NCBI RefSeq assembly: GCF_044759095.2
Contig: NZ_JBIYSM020000003.1
Coordinates: 1-64,000, forward strand
Length of the DNA stretch: 64,000 bases
Reading direction: 5' to 3'
Origin: JBIYSM02 sp044759095
GTDB lineage: Bacteria; Bacillota; Bacilli; Brevibacillales; Brevibacillaceae
In this document: in pieces, positions 37,161 to 45,271 of the stretch
Layout: the number at the start of each line of letters is the position of its first letter
Numbering within the stretch: the first letter of the stretch is position 1
Made by a program: the position numbers and the translations under genes
Notes under the pieces: model-generated
Told to the model about the DNA's origin: nothing
Databases searched by the model: none
Seen by the model: only the letters and a program-made list of their open reading frames with translations

Positions 37161-37748
37161 TCAGTGGATGGAAAAAAGCCGGTGCCAAAAGGATTTCTTG
37201 CGCTGTTCGTCCTTCAGTTTGGCCAGCTGCACCTTGGTTTCGAGGATGTCGTTCATCGCCTTGGTCAAACGGCGATCCCGTTCCTTTAAATTGATGCTGA
37301 TGTATTTTTCCTGTTTTTCCAGCCTCTCCATCAGGGCCAGGTGAAAGGAGTCCTGCTTCTGGATGTGCTGGGCAAGCGCGGTTACCTTTTCTTCCAACAG
37401 ATCGTAACGGGGCGCGGCAGCAGTACGCGGGGCTAGTGCCGCTGCTGTAGCCAGCCGCGTTTCTGTCTGCACCCGAGTACCTGTGCGCTTGATGATGAGG
37501 GCAGCCGCTTCTTCCAGAGGCATCATCTGCTGCTTGGTCAGTTTCTGGAACGTTCTCAGGGCGGAGGCGTCTGCCTGACGAAATTCCCGGCGGTTTTGGG
37601 CGTCGCGCTGGAACCGGTATCCGTGCTGTTCCAGCAGCATGCACCATTTGCGAAGCGTGCTTCCGCCGATACCCAGCGACTCTGCCAGTTCGCGGCTGGA
37701 GTAGGTTTTTTCCCTGGCAACCAACTCAATCACCATGTTTTCCCTCAT
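37161..37748 (-). CDS. MerR-like DNA-binding protein with coiled coil (DUF3967/RacA-like)
   Basis: 195 residues. N-terminal helix-turn-helix of the MerR type (TYSSRELAESLGIGGSTLRK, then GYRFQRDAQNRREF), an alanine-rich linker, and a C-terminal coiled coil (about 120-180) ending in a basic tail. The layout is like RacA, which anchors chromosomes at sporulation, and like plasmid-encoded DUF3967 proteins; which applies is not clear. ATG 37748 is preceded by AAAGGGGG. Its end is 4 bases from the convergent ABC ATPase stop. Confidence 0.75.
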   Translation of the reverse strand: MRENMVIELVAREKTYSSRELAESLGIGGSTLRKWCMLLEQHGYRFQRDAQNRREFRQADASALRTFQKLTKQQMMPLEEAAALIIKRTGTRVQTETRLATAAALAPRTAAAPRYDLLEEKVTALAQHIQKQDSFHLALMERLEKQEKYISINLKERDRRLTKAMNDILETKVQLAKLKDEQRKKSFWHRLFSIH

Positions 37749-37884
37749 CACCGTTCCCCCTTTGCAATACGTTCCAGGCTGTGGAATCATTCTCTTATAG
37801 CCTTTCTGTAAGGGCAGGGAAACTCCTGTCTGTAACCGTGCGACATTTTCTAGCACCAATCGTCGTCATTAGGAGGTTTCTGAC

Positions 37885-38001
37885 ATGAAAAACCTGTTGC
37901 TGGGAGCAAGCGCCTGTAACAATTGGACGTGTGCGCCTTGCAGCCAGGAGAATCGCTCGGGCTGGCAATTTGTTCCTGAATCTTCCATCCGTGTGGTATA
38001 A
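37885..38001 (+). CDS. Small Cys-containing peptide (38 residues), unrecognised
   Basis: An ATG at 37885 follows AGGAGG by 9 bases and opens a 38-codon frame. The peptide starts with a basic-hydrophobic stretch (MKNLLLGASA) and then has a CNNWTCAPC motif with three Cys and a Trp, and a polar tail. No family is recognised. The frame ends inside the promoter of the next gene. The strong ribosome site is the main argument for expression; the peptide could be a leader, a secreted or spore peptide, or spurious. Confidence 0.45.
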   Translation: MKNLLLGASACNNWTCAPCSQENRSGWQFVPESSIRVV

Positions 38002-38002
38002 T
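37973..38002 (+). promoter_or_regulatory. Extended -10 promoter of the YtkL-type hydrolase
   Basis: TGGTATAAT (37994-38002) is an extended -10 element. TTCCTG (37973-37978) sits 18 bases upstream as a possible -35. Transcription would start about 45 bases before the ATG at 38053. Confidence 0.6.
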
Positions 38003-38052
38003 CTATTTTGTACCGAACGTAATTGAAACCGATAGAAAGCGAGGTAGATCCC

Positions 38053-38745
38053 ATGCTGGAGATTCAGTATCACGGTCATTCCTGCGTACAGATCACAAGT
38101 GAAGGACATTCCCTCATCATTGACCCGTTTCTTTCCGGGAATCCGCAAGCAACTACCCGAGTGGCCGACATTCAGGTACAGTACATACTGCTGACGCACG
38201 GACATCAGGATCACATCCTGGATGCCGTGGAGCTGGCCAAACAAAACGACGCCACAATCGTGGCGACCTGGGAGCTGGCCAACTACCTCAGCTGGCAGGG
38301 AGCGAAGGTGATGGCGCTCAATCTGGGCGGCTCGGCTGCTTTTCCATTCGGCCGGGTAAAGATGACACAAGCGTTCCACAGCTCCGGCGTGATCTTGGAT
38401 GATCAACAGCAAATCGTATACATGGGGATGCCCGGCGGTTTTCTCGTCACCATCGGCGGCAAGACCCTCTACCACGCGGGAGATACCGGCTTGTTTGGCG
38501 ATATGAAGCTGATCGGAGACCTCAATCCGATTGACGTTGCGTTTCTGCCGATCGGCGACGTCTTCACCATGGGGCCAGACGACGCGGTTACGGCAGCCGA
38601 ATGGGTGAAACCAAAGCTTGTCGTGCCGATTCACTACAATACGTTCCCCCCGATTCAACAGGACGGGGATGCATTTGTCGCCCGGCTCGCCTCCAAGCAC
38701 ATCGAAGGGAAAGCCATGAAACCCGGCGAGGTCATCCGCCTGTAA
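38053..38745 (+). CDS. Metallo-beta-lactamase-fold hydrolase, UPF0173/YtkL family
   Basis: 230 residues, family length. Metal-binding motif THGHQDH (with the preceding DPFLSGNP), YHAGDTGLFGDM and a final PIHYNTFP are present, as in UPF0173 proteins of the metallo-beta-lactamase superfamily. The substrate of the family is unknown. ATG 38053 has GAGG upstream and follows an extended -10 promoter. A terminator follows. Confidence 0.93.
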   Translation: MLEIQYHGHSCVQITSEGHSLIIDPFLSGNPQATTRVADIQVQYILLTHGHQDHILDAVELAKQNDATIVATWELANYLSWQGAKVMALNLGGSAAFPFGRVKMTQAFHSSGVILDDQQQIVYMGMPGGFLVTIGGKTLYHAGDTGLFGDMKLIGDLNPIDVAFLPIGDVFTMGPDDAVTAAEWVKPKLVVPIHYNTFPPIQQDGDAFVARLASKHIEGKAMKPGEVIRL

Positions 38746-38760
38746 CGAACAGGAAAAGAA

Positions 38761-38798
38761 AACACAGCTGACCCGAGAAGGAATCGGCTGTGTTTTTT
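38761..38798. terminator. Terminator between ytkL-type gene and mtaD
   Basis: AACACAGC (38761-38768) pairs with GCTGTGTT (38787-38794), with a T-run on the plus strand and A-rich sequence on the other side. Confidence 0.82.
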
Positions 38799-38804
38799 GT
38801 GTCT

Positions 38805-40097
38805 TTACAGTCCCTCCACAAGGCGGGCGGCCCGCTTTGCCGCTTGGCTGAGCACGTCCTCGACAGAGAGGGTCAACAGCTGGCGGTTTCGCATTACCGT
38901 CTGTCCGTTGATGATGACGGTATCGACGTCAGCGCCGGTTGCACTGTAGGCGAGGAGTGAATACAGGTTGTGGGCAGGCTGCAGGTGGGGCTTGTTCAGA
39001 TCGAGCAGAATGACGTCCGCCTTTTTCCCTGCCACAAGCGTTCCCACCTCATGGTCGATGCCGAGCAGCTTTGCGCTTTCGATTGTTGCCATCCGCAGGG
39101 CATGCTCTGCCGGCAGCCGGGTAGGATCTCCGTAGTCCAGCTTTTGCAGCCAGGTAGCCGCCTTGATCTCGGCAAACATGTCCAGCGTGGTGGCGCTGCC
39201 CGCGCCGTCCGTGCCCAGCCCGACGGCGATGCCCTGCTGATGGAAGTCAGTCACTGGCGAGATTCCGCAGCCCAGTTTCAGGTTGCTGACAGGATTGTGG
39301 GCCACGCCGCCCCTCATCCCCCGCAGGTAACCGATATCTTTCCGCGTCAGGTGGACGCTGTGGGCCAGGAGTACGTGGTTGTGTTCAAACAGTCCGAGAT
39401 GGTAGAGGTATTCGGTCGGCGTCTGGTTGTATTTGTCGCGGATTTTCACTACCTCTTCCTTTGTTTCCGCCAGGTGAATGTGGATCGGCACCCTGCGCTG
39501 ACGAGCCAGGGCGATCACCTCTGACAGCGGTTCCGGCGGGCAGGTGTAGGGCGCATGCGGTCCAAACATCGTGGTGATCCGGCCGTCACCCGAACCGCTC
39601 CATTTGTCCACCAGATCGATTGCTTCCTGCATCCGCTTCCCCCCGTCGTCCTCGAAAAAGACCAAACCTCGCGTCAGCGAAGCGCGCATGCCGCTGTCCA
39701 AAACCGCCTGGCCCACGGCATCCATGTGGATGTACATGTCGGCAAACGAGGTGGTTCCGGACTGAATCATCTCTGTGATGGCCAGCAGCGCTCCCCAGTA
39801 GACGTCTTCTTCGTTCATTCTCGATTCGGCGGGGAGCATTTTTTTCTCCAGCCAGTCCATCAGCTTCAGGTCGTCGGAAAAACCGCGCAAAAGCGACATC
39901 GGCGTGTGGTTGTGGGCGTTGATCAATCCGGGCATGGCCGCCATGTGACGGGCGTCGATCACTTCGTCTGCCGGACTGTCGATGACGGGTGCGACGGCCT
40001 CAATCCTTTCTCCCCGGATCAGCAGGTCGCCGACGAACGGCTCCTGCCCTGTGCACATTGTCAAGATTCTCGCACCTTTTATTAATCGAGTCTTCAT
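38805..40097 (-). CDS. mtaD: 5'-methylthioadenosine/S-adenosylhomocysteine deaminase
   Basis: 430 residues, typical of MtaD. Amidohydrolase metal ligands are visible: INAHNHTPMSLLRG, the HIHLAETKEE segment, LLAHSVHL and GTDGAGSATTLDM. The PHAPYTCP segment is characteristic of the MtaD/TrzA group. It deaminates MTA and SAH to inosyl compounds, feeding methionine salvage. ATG 40097 has GAGGAGG at the right distance. Divergent from the RpiR regulator. Other deaminases such as guanine deaminase share the fold, but the motif set fits MtaD. Confidence 0.88.
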   Translation of the reverse strand: MKTRLIKGARILTMCTGQEPFVGDLLIRGERIEAVAPVIDSPADEVIDARHMAAMPGLINAHNHTPMSLLRGFSDDLKLMDWLEKKMLPAESRMNEEDVYWGALLAITEMIQSGTTSFADMYIHMDAVGQAVLDSGMRASLTRGLVFFEDDGGKRMQEAIDLVDKWSGSGDGRITTMFGPHAPYTCPPEPLSEVIALARQRRVPIHIHLAETKEEVVKIRDKYNQTPTEYLYHLGLFEHNHVLLAHSVHLTRKDIGYLRGMRGGVAHNPVSNLKLGCGISPVTDFHQQGIAVGLGTDGAGSATTLDMFAEIKAATWLQKLDYGDPTRLPAEHALRMATIESAKLLGIDHEVGTLVAGKKADVILLDLNKPHLQPAHNLYSLLAYSATGADVDTVIINGQTVMRNRQLLTLSVEDVLSQAAKRAARLVEGL

Positions 40098-40160
40098 GCA
40101 TATCCTCCTCTTCAGGCTGTGAGAAGAAGTGTAAGCCTTGACGCAGCGGCAAGGTCAACT

Positions 40161-40182
40161 GAAATATTATTTAATAATTTGC
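40161..40182. promoter_or_regulatory. Palindromic operator candidate upstream of the RpiR gene
   Basis: GAAATATTATTTAATAATTT with following GC is a near-perfect AT-rich palindrome (AAATATTA...ATAATTT) immediately upstream of the -35 element at 40185. RpiR/MurR proteins bind AT-rich palindromes of this kind, so autoregulation is plausible. Confidence 0.5.
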
Positions 40183-40184
40183 AA

Positions 40185-40213
40185 TTGACGAAAGAAATAA
40201 TGCTTCCTAAAAT
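40185..40213 (+). promoter_or_regulatory. SigA-type promoter of the amino-sugar salvage operon
   Basis: TTGACG (40185-40190) and TAAAAT (40208-40213) are separated by 17 bases. The start would be near 40220, just before the RpiR coding region. Confidence 0.7.
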
Positions 40214-40248
40214 AGAAGGTAAGAATTGGAATGAAAGCGGTGTCAACA

Positions 40249-41109
40249 ATGCTAAATGGAGGTCTCGTCAGCTTACAGGCAATTCTGGACGAGTTGAAGC
40301 CGTCTGAGCGGAAAGTAGCCGATTATATCCTGGCCCACCCCCAAGACGTGGTAAAACTGTCGGTACAAAAACTGGCCGAGCTGAGCGGAGTGTCGGAAGC
40401 GACCATCATCCGCCTGGCCAGGTCGCTGAACATGAAAGGGTATCAGGAGCTGAAGCTGCGAATCGCCGGCGATTTGAACAAGCAGACGGCGACAGGAAGC
40501 TATCAGGAAATCATGATGGAGGGCTCTATTGAATCCATCATGCAGGCGGTCAGCTGGAACAACATCCAGTCCATTCAGGATACGCTGTCGGTGCTGTCCA
40601 GAGAAGAGGTGGAGCGTGCGGCTGAGGCGATGTCCCGGGCAAGAAAGATCGATGTTTACGGTGTCGGGGCATCGGCCGTCATCGCTTCTGACGTGAAGCA
40701 GAAATTTTCCCGCATCAATTTGTGGTGCGACGCCTACAGCGATTTCCATGCCCAGCTTACCTCCGCCGTCAGCCTGACGGATCAGGATGTAGCATTCGGC
40801 ATTTCCTACTCGGGGCAGACCGAGGACGTCATTCAATCGCTGACCGAAGCCAAGCAGCAGGGGGCAACGATCATTACCCTGACCAAGTTCGGCTCCTCTC
40901 CGGTCGCCGATCTGGCGGATATCCGCCTCCACACCAGTTCCGTGGAAAAGAGCATTCGCAGCGGGGCAATGGCTTCGCGTATCGCGCAGCTGAACGTCAT
41001 CGACATCTTGTTTATTACCATCATCAGCAGAAGACAGGCGGACGTTATCCCTGTCCTGGAGAAGACGCGTCTGGCCGTCAGCCGGACGAAGCGCTCCACG
41101 GACAAGTGA
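40249..41109 (+). CDS. RpiR/MurR-family transcriptional regulator
   Basis: 286 residues. N-terminal RpiR helix-turn-helix (LKPSERKVADYILAHPQDV, ELSGVSEATIIRLARSLN) followed by a SIS sugar-phosphate-binding domain (about 125-260; DVYGVGASAVIASDVKQK, GISYSGQTEDVIQS). I prefer ATG 40249 because the product then starts like other RpiR proteins (MLNGGLVSL); ATG 40231 is in frame and cannot be excluded. It heads a unit with a sugar ABC transporter, a BadF-type kinase and MurQ, so the effector is probably MurNAc-6-phosphate or GlcNAc-6-phosphate. Confidence 0.92.
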   Translation: MLNGGLVSLQAILDELKPSERKVADYILAHPQDVVKLSVQKLAELSGVSEATIIRLARSLNMKGYQELKLRIAGDLNKQTATGSYQEIMMEGSIESIMQAVSWNNIQSIQDTLSVLSREEVERAAEAMSRARKIDVYGVGASAVIASDVKQKFSRINLWCDAYSDFHAQLTSAVSLTDQDVAFGISYSGQTEDVIQSLTEAKQQGATIITLTKFGSSPVADLADIRLHTSSVEKSIRSGAMASRIAQLNVIDILFITIISRRQADVIPVLEKTRLAVSRTKRSTDK

Positions 41110-41118
41110 CACTATCAT

Positions 41119-41136
41119 GACTCAACTGTTTGAGTC
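41119..41136 (+). promoter_or_regulatory. Short hairpin between regulator and sugar-binding protein
   Basis: GACTCAA (41119-41125) pairs with TTGAGTC (41130-41136) around a 4-base loop, with no T-run. It could be an RNA processing or stability element in the operon leader of the binding protein. Confidence 0.3.
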
Positions 41137-41164
41137 TGGTATAGAGAAGGGGGATGAGTAACCA

Positions 41165-42460
41165 ATGAAAATGTTCAAGCGGAATCGGTTGGCGGCCGTG
41201 CTGCTTTTCGCATCGGTAGCGCTGACGGCATGCGGCGGAGGCAAATCGTCGAACCCGGGTGAGGGTCAGGGACAGCAGGGGGGTAACACGAAGGATCAGG
41301 TCGTACTGCAGATGCACAGCTGGCGCGTGGAAGACACGGAAGGCTACGCCAAGGTGATCAAGGCATTCGAAGCGGAAAATCCCGGCATCAAAATCGAGTT
41401 TAAGCCGTTCAAGGCAACCGAGTACAACACGATTCTGAATACGGCGCTGCAGAGCGACAGCGGACCGGACATCATGCAGCTGCGTCCGTACGCTACCGGC
41501 ATGGCATTGGCTGAAGCGGGACATCTGGAACCGCTGGACAGCGTGTCCGGAATCAGCAGCTTCTCCAAGGACGTTCTGGCGGCAGCTACGGCAAAGGACG
41601 GAAAAGTATACGGCGTCCCCCTCTCGCTCAACTCTACCCAGATTTACTACAACAAAAAAATCTTTGAGCAAAACGGATTGCAGGAGCCGAAGAGCTGGGA
41701 TGAGCTGATCGCCACCGCAAAAACGCTGAAAGAGAAGGGCATCACACCGTTTGCGTTCGGATCGAAAGAAGGCTGGCTGTTGTCGCTTAGCCACGGTGTT
41801 ATTGCACCGGGGACCTACAACGGAAACGCCTGGGTAGAAAAGCTGTTGAAGGGTGAAACCAGCTTCGACAGTCCTGAATTCAAGAAGTCGCTTGCGCGTA
41901 TGAACGAATTGACGCCGTATTTCCCGAACAATTTCACCGGATTGGAATTGAACGATCTGCGCGCGATGTTTGCCACGGAAAAAGCGGCGATGTTCATCAA
42001 CGGATCGTTTGAACTGGAAGGCATCAAAAAGCTGAATCCGGATCTCGCGCTTGATTTCTTCCCGATGCCGACAGACGAAGGCAAACAAGTGCTGACGACC
42101 TGGGTGGACGGTTCCTACGGCGTAAACGCCAAGTCAAAACACAAGGCGGAAGCCCTCAAATTCATGGAATTCATGGCTTCTGCGAAGTTTGGTGAGCTGT
42201 TTGCCAACGAGTTCAAACGCATCAGCGCCGTCCCCAATGTCTCCGCAAGCGATCCGCTGGTGAACAAAATGGCGCAGCTTTCAGGCTCCAGTTCCACCCC
42301 GTACCTGATGGTCGTAAACTTCAACGAAGGCAAGCCGACCACCAAGCAAACGCTGGAAAACGCGCTGCAAGGGATGTACCTCGGACAGCTGACTCCAGAG
42401 CAGGTGGCCCAGGAGGTACAGAAATCTGCGGAAAGCTGGTTCGCTCCGTTTAAAAAATAA
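41165..42460 (+). CDS. Sugar ABC transporter substrate-binding lipoprotein (family 1)
   Basis: 431 residues. Signal peptide with lipobox LTAC followed by a Gly/Ser/Gln-rich linker, then a family-1 sugar-binding fold: FEAENPGIKIEFKPF, YGVPLSLNSTQIYYNKKIF, WVDGSYGVNAKSKHKAEA. ATG 41165 follows GAAGGGGGATGA. Encoded between an RpiR regulator and MalF/G-type permeases, with MurQ downstream, so the ligand is probably a cell-wall amino sugar or its disaccharide. No cytoplasmic ATPase lies in the operon; a shared MsmX-type ATPase elsewhere is presumed. Confidence 0.9.
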   Translation: MKMFKRNRLAAVLLFASVALTACGGGKSSNPGEGQGQQGGNTKDQVVLQMHSWRVEDTEGYAKVIKAFEAENPGIKIEFKPFKATEYNTILNTALQSDSGPDIMQLRPYATGMALAEAGHLEPLDSVSGISSFSKDVLAAATAKDGKVYGVPLSLNSTQIYYNKKIFEQNGLQEPKSWDELIATAKTLKEKGITPFAFGSKEGWLLSLSHGVIAPGTYNGNAWVEKLLKGETSFDSPEFKKSLARMNELTPYFPNNFTGLELNDLRAMFATEKAAMFINGSFELEGIKKLNPDLALDFFPMPTDEGKQVLTTWVDGSYGVNAKSKHKAEALKFMEFMASAKFGELFANEFKRISAVPNVSASDPLVNKMAQLSGSSSTPYLMVVNFNEGKPTTKQTLENALQGMYLGQLTPEQVAQEVQKSAESWFAPFKK

Positions 42461-42469
42461 TCACAGAAA

Positions 42470-42504
42470 AAGGGAGTAAGACACCAAAACTGTTTTACTC
42501 CCTT
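42470..42504 (+). promoter_or_regulatory. Intercistronic stem-loop after the binding-protein gene
   Basis: AAGGGAGTAA (42470-42479) pairs with TTACTCCCTT (42495-42504) around a 15-base loop. Such hairpins after malE-type genes stabilise the upstream message and reduce read-through, giving more binding protein than permease. Confidence 0.6.
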
Positions 42505-42535
42505 CCTATTCAACTGAGAAAGGGGGTGAGCCGCC

Positions 42536-43474
42536 TTGGACACGATCAAGACGGAAAAAGCAAATAAAAACGGCCCTTCGCGATGGCTCATCCACCTATT
42601 CCCCCTGCCGGCGCTGATCATCTACGCGCTCTTTGTGATGTATCCGATTTTCTCGGCGTTTACCTACAGTCTGTACGATTGGCAGGGAATCGCCCGAGGG
42701 AGCTTTGTCGGGCTCAAGAACTTTGTCACGCTGTTTCAGACGGAGCCGTTCAACAAAATGTTCTGGAACGCCTTCGGACATAATGTCAAATACTTCCTGG
42801 TTGAACTTGTCGTACAAAACGGCATCGCCTTTGCCCTTGCCTATATCATCTATCGGAAAATCAAGGGCTCTGAGCTATTGAAGACGGCATATTTTTTTCC
42901 GCGTCTGCTGTCGGTCATCATCGTCGGGTTTTTGTGGAAGCTGATTCTTAATCCCAACTTCGGCGCGCTCAACACGCTGTTAACGAAGCTTGGTCTAAAG
43001 GAGTGGGCGAAGCCGTGGCTGGGTGACCCGGATACGGCTCTGTTGTCCATCATATTGGTCAACTGCTGGTTTGGAATCGGGTTTGCCGTGCTGATTTTCC
43101 TTGCCGGGCTGCAGTCCATTCCCGAAGAGGTAATCGAGGCGGCGCGCTTGGACGGGGCCAGCGGGCTTACACTTTTGCTGAGGATCATCATGCCGATGTG
43201 CATGCCGGCGATCACGATCATGACCGTGCTCACGTTTATTCAGGCGTTTGAGGCATTTGAACTGGTCTACGCCATGCAGGGTTCCATGGGGGAACCGTAT
43301 TACTCGACGGACACCATGGCGGTGTATTTCTATCGGCTCGCATTCGGCGGTGCGGGAGCAGACTCTGTCTCCATCGGCCTGGGATCGGCACTGGCGGTTG
43401 TATTGTTTGCGATTGTCGCTTCCGTTTCTGCGGTATCCCTGTACCTGATGAGAAAGAAAGAAGTGCAGCACTAG
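42536..43474 (+). CDS. Sugar ABC transporter permease, MalF/UgpA type
   Basis: 312 residues, six helices. The EAA coupling loop reads VIEAARLDGASGLTLLLRII, and LFVMYPIFSAFTYSLYDW is the usual first-helix end. The start is TTG 42536 with AAAGGGGGTGA six bases upstream; no nearby ATG fits. Partner of the MalG-type gene that follows by 19 bases. Confidence 0.9.
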   Translation: MDTIKTEKANKNGPSRWLIHLFPLPALIIYALFVMYPIFSAFTYSLYDWQGIARGSFVGLKNFVTLFQTEPFNKMFWNAFGHNVKYFLVELVVQNGIAFALAYIIYRKIKGSELLKTAYFFPRLLSVIIVGFLWKLILNPNFGALNTLLTKLGLKEWAKPWLGDPDTALLSIILVNCWFGIGFAVLIFLAGLQSIPEEVIEAARLDGASGLTLLLRIIMPMCMPAITIMTVLTFIQAFEAFELVYAMQGSMGEPYYSTDTMAVYFYRLAFGGAGADSVSIGLGSALAVVLFAIVASVSAVSLYLMRKKEVQH

Positions 43475-43493
43475 AGAAGATGGGGGGGTCAGA

Positions 43494-44318
43494 GTGAAAA
43501 CGAGCGTCAAAACGCGTTCCTTGCAATATCTCTTTGCCTATTTGTTCATGCTGGTTGCCGTCTACCCGGTCTTTCTCATGATCATGTCGTCCTTGAAAAC
43601 AAACGCGGAGATCCTGTCCAATCCCTTGGCTCTGCCGGGCTCGCTCAGCCTCGCCCCGTACCGGAAGCTGTGGGAGGCGGTACCCATCACCGATTTCCTG
43701 GTGAACAGCATGCTGGTCAGCGCGGGATCCGTTGTGTTGATTTTGCTGGTATCGTCGATGGCTGCTTTTTACATCGCCCGCTTTTCCTTCAGGTGGAACG
43801 GACTGCTCTATTTCTTTTTCCTGCTGGGGCTGATGATCCCGATCAAGCTGGGGATTGTCCCGCTCTTTCTCTTGATGAAAGAGCTGGGTCTGCTCAACTC
43901 TCTCTGGTCGCTGATCATGGTCTATACGGCCAGCGGCATTCCCATCTCCGTCTTTATCCTGACCGGGTTCTTCCGGACGCTGCCGGTGGAGTTGGAAGAA
44001 GCAGCTCGCATCGATGGCTGCAACAACTTTCAGGTGTTTTGGCGGGTGCTGCTGCCGCTGATTCGTCCGGCGCTGGGTACGGTGATGATCATCAACTTTA
44101 TCCAGGCCTGGAATGACTTTTTCTTCCCGCTGATCTTCATTCAGGAAGAATCGCTGAAGACGATACCGGTGGGCATGCTGTCGCTGTTTGGAGAGTATGA
44201 AGCGGATTGGAGCATGCTTTTTGCGGGACTGACCCTCTCTGCTTTGCCGATGATCGTCGTCTTTCTGCTGGCGTCCAAACAATTTATGGAAGGGCTGACG
44301 GCCGGTGCGGTCAAATAA
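43494..44318 (+). CDS. Sugar ABC transporter permease, MalG/UgpE type
   Basis: 274 residues, six helices. The EAA loop is LEEAARIDGCNNFQVFWRVL, with LKTNAEILSNPLALPG near the N-terminus, both typical of MalG-type subunits. GTG 43494 is preceded by a G-rich ribosome site. Its 3' end overlaps the kinase gene by 14 bases. Confidence 0.92.
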   Translation: MKTSVKTRSLQYLFAYLFMLVAVYPVFLMIMSSLKTNAEILSNPLALPGSLSLAPYRKLWEAVPITDFLVNSMLVSAGSVVLILLVSSMAAFYIARFSFRWNGLLYFFFLLGLMIPIKLGIVPLFLLMKELGLLNSLWSLIMVYTASGIPISVFILTGFFRTLPVELEEAARIDGCNNFQVFWRVLLPLIRPALGTVMIINFIQAWNDFFFPLIFIQEESLKTIPVGMLSLFGEYEADWSMLFAGLTLSALPMIVVFLLASKQFMEGLTAGAVK

Positions 44319-45267
44319 ACGCTTTTTCATCGGCATTGACGGAGGCGGCACCAAAACAACGGCTGCCCTATGCTGCAACCAGGGACAGATTCTGGCTCAC
44401 GCGGTGGCAGATGCGTCCAATGTCCTCTCCCGTCCCTGGGACGAGGTGGAACAAACGCTGCGCCGGCTGATCGAGCAGGTCATTCGTCAGGCGGGAGCCG
44501 TCCGGGATGAGATTGATGCGATCCTGTTTGGGCTCGCGGGAGCGGATCGCCCTCAGGTAAAACGACTGATCCTGACCGCGTTTGAATACGACTTTCTGGA
44601 CAAACTGCACGTGGACAATGACGCCATTCCGGCACTGTTCTCCGGTACATGGGGCGCTCCAGGGGTCGTGCTGATTGCCGGCACCGGTTCCATTGCCTAC
44701 GGACTCTCCGGCAGTGGCAGGCGCTATCGCGTCGGCGGCTGGGGCTATCTGGTGGGTGACGAGGGCAGCGGCTTTGATTTGGGAAGACAGGCAGTCAGCG
44801 CGGTCATGCGGGAGTTTGACGGCAGAGGGAAGCGGACGATGCTGACGGAGCTGCTGCTTTCCCATTACGCCATCGACAGCGCGGAAGAAGTGATACATCG
44901 TTTGTACGGTGCCGCCAATCCGCGAAAGGAGCTGGCCGAAGCAAGCGTTCTCGTCGAAACGGCGGCAAAACGGGGGGACGAAGTGGCGCTCTCGCTCGTG
45001 GATCGGGCAGCGGAAGCATTGGTGGAACTGGCCAATACCTGTCGGGCTAAGACGAAGGAACCGCTGCCTGTCGTATTGGCGGGAGGGCTGCTCGCTTCCG
45101 ATACGCTGCTGCGTCAACAGGTTAGGGCCGCTTCTCTGTTCGACACCGTGATCCCCGTCGTTCCTCCCGTGGTCGGTTGTTTGGTGCTTGCGCTTGAGCG
45201 GTCCGGGATTGCGGTATCGGATTTGATTCGGGCGAACTTGACGCAGAGCTGGAAGAGAAGAGGGTGA
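44305..45267 (+). CDS. BadF/BcrA-type amino-sugar kinase (GlcNAc/MurNAc kinase)
   Basis: 320 residues. ASKHA-fold kinase: phosphate-1 loop FIGIDGGGTKTTAA, adenosine-contact segments VLIAGTGSIAYG and WGYLVGDEGSGFDLGRQA, and LAGGLLASD late in the chain. Members of this group phosphorylate GlcNAc and MurNAc. Start GTG 44305 lies inside the end of the permease gene. Directly upstream of murQ, so MurNAc kinase (MurK-like) activity is the best guess: an ABC-imported sugar would be phosphorylated inside, then cleaved by MurQ. Confidence 0.88.
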   Translation: MRSNKRFFIGIDGGGTKTTAALCCNQGQILAHAVADASNVLSRPWDEVEQTLRRLIEQVIRQAGAVRDEIDAILFGLAGADRPQVKRLILTAFEYDFLDKLHVDNDAIPALFSGTWGAPGVVLIAGTGSIAYGLSGSGRRYRVGGWGYLVGDEGSGFDLGRQAVSAVMREFDGRGKRTMLTELLLSHYAIDSAEEVIHRLYGAANPRKELAEASVLVETAAKRGDEVALSLVDRAAEALVELANTCRAKTKEPLPVVLAGGLLASDTLLRQQVRAASLFDTVIPVVPPVVGCLVLALERSGIAVSDLIRANLTQSWKRRG

Positions 45268-45271
45268 AACC

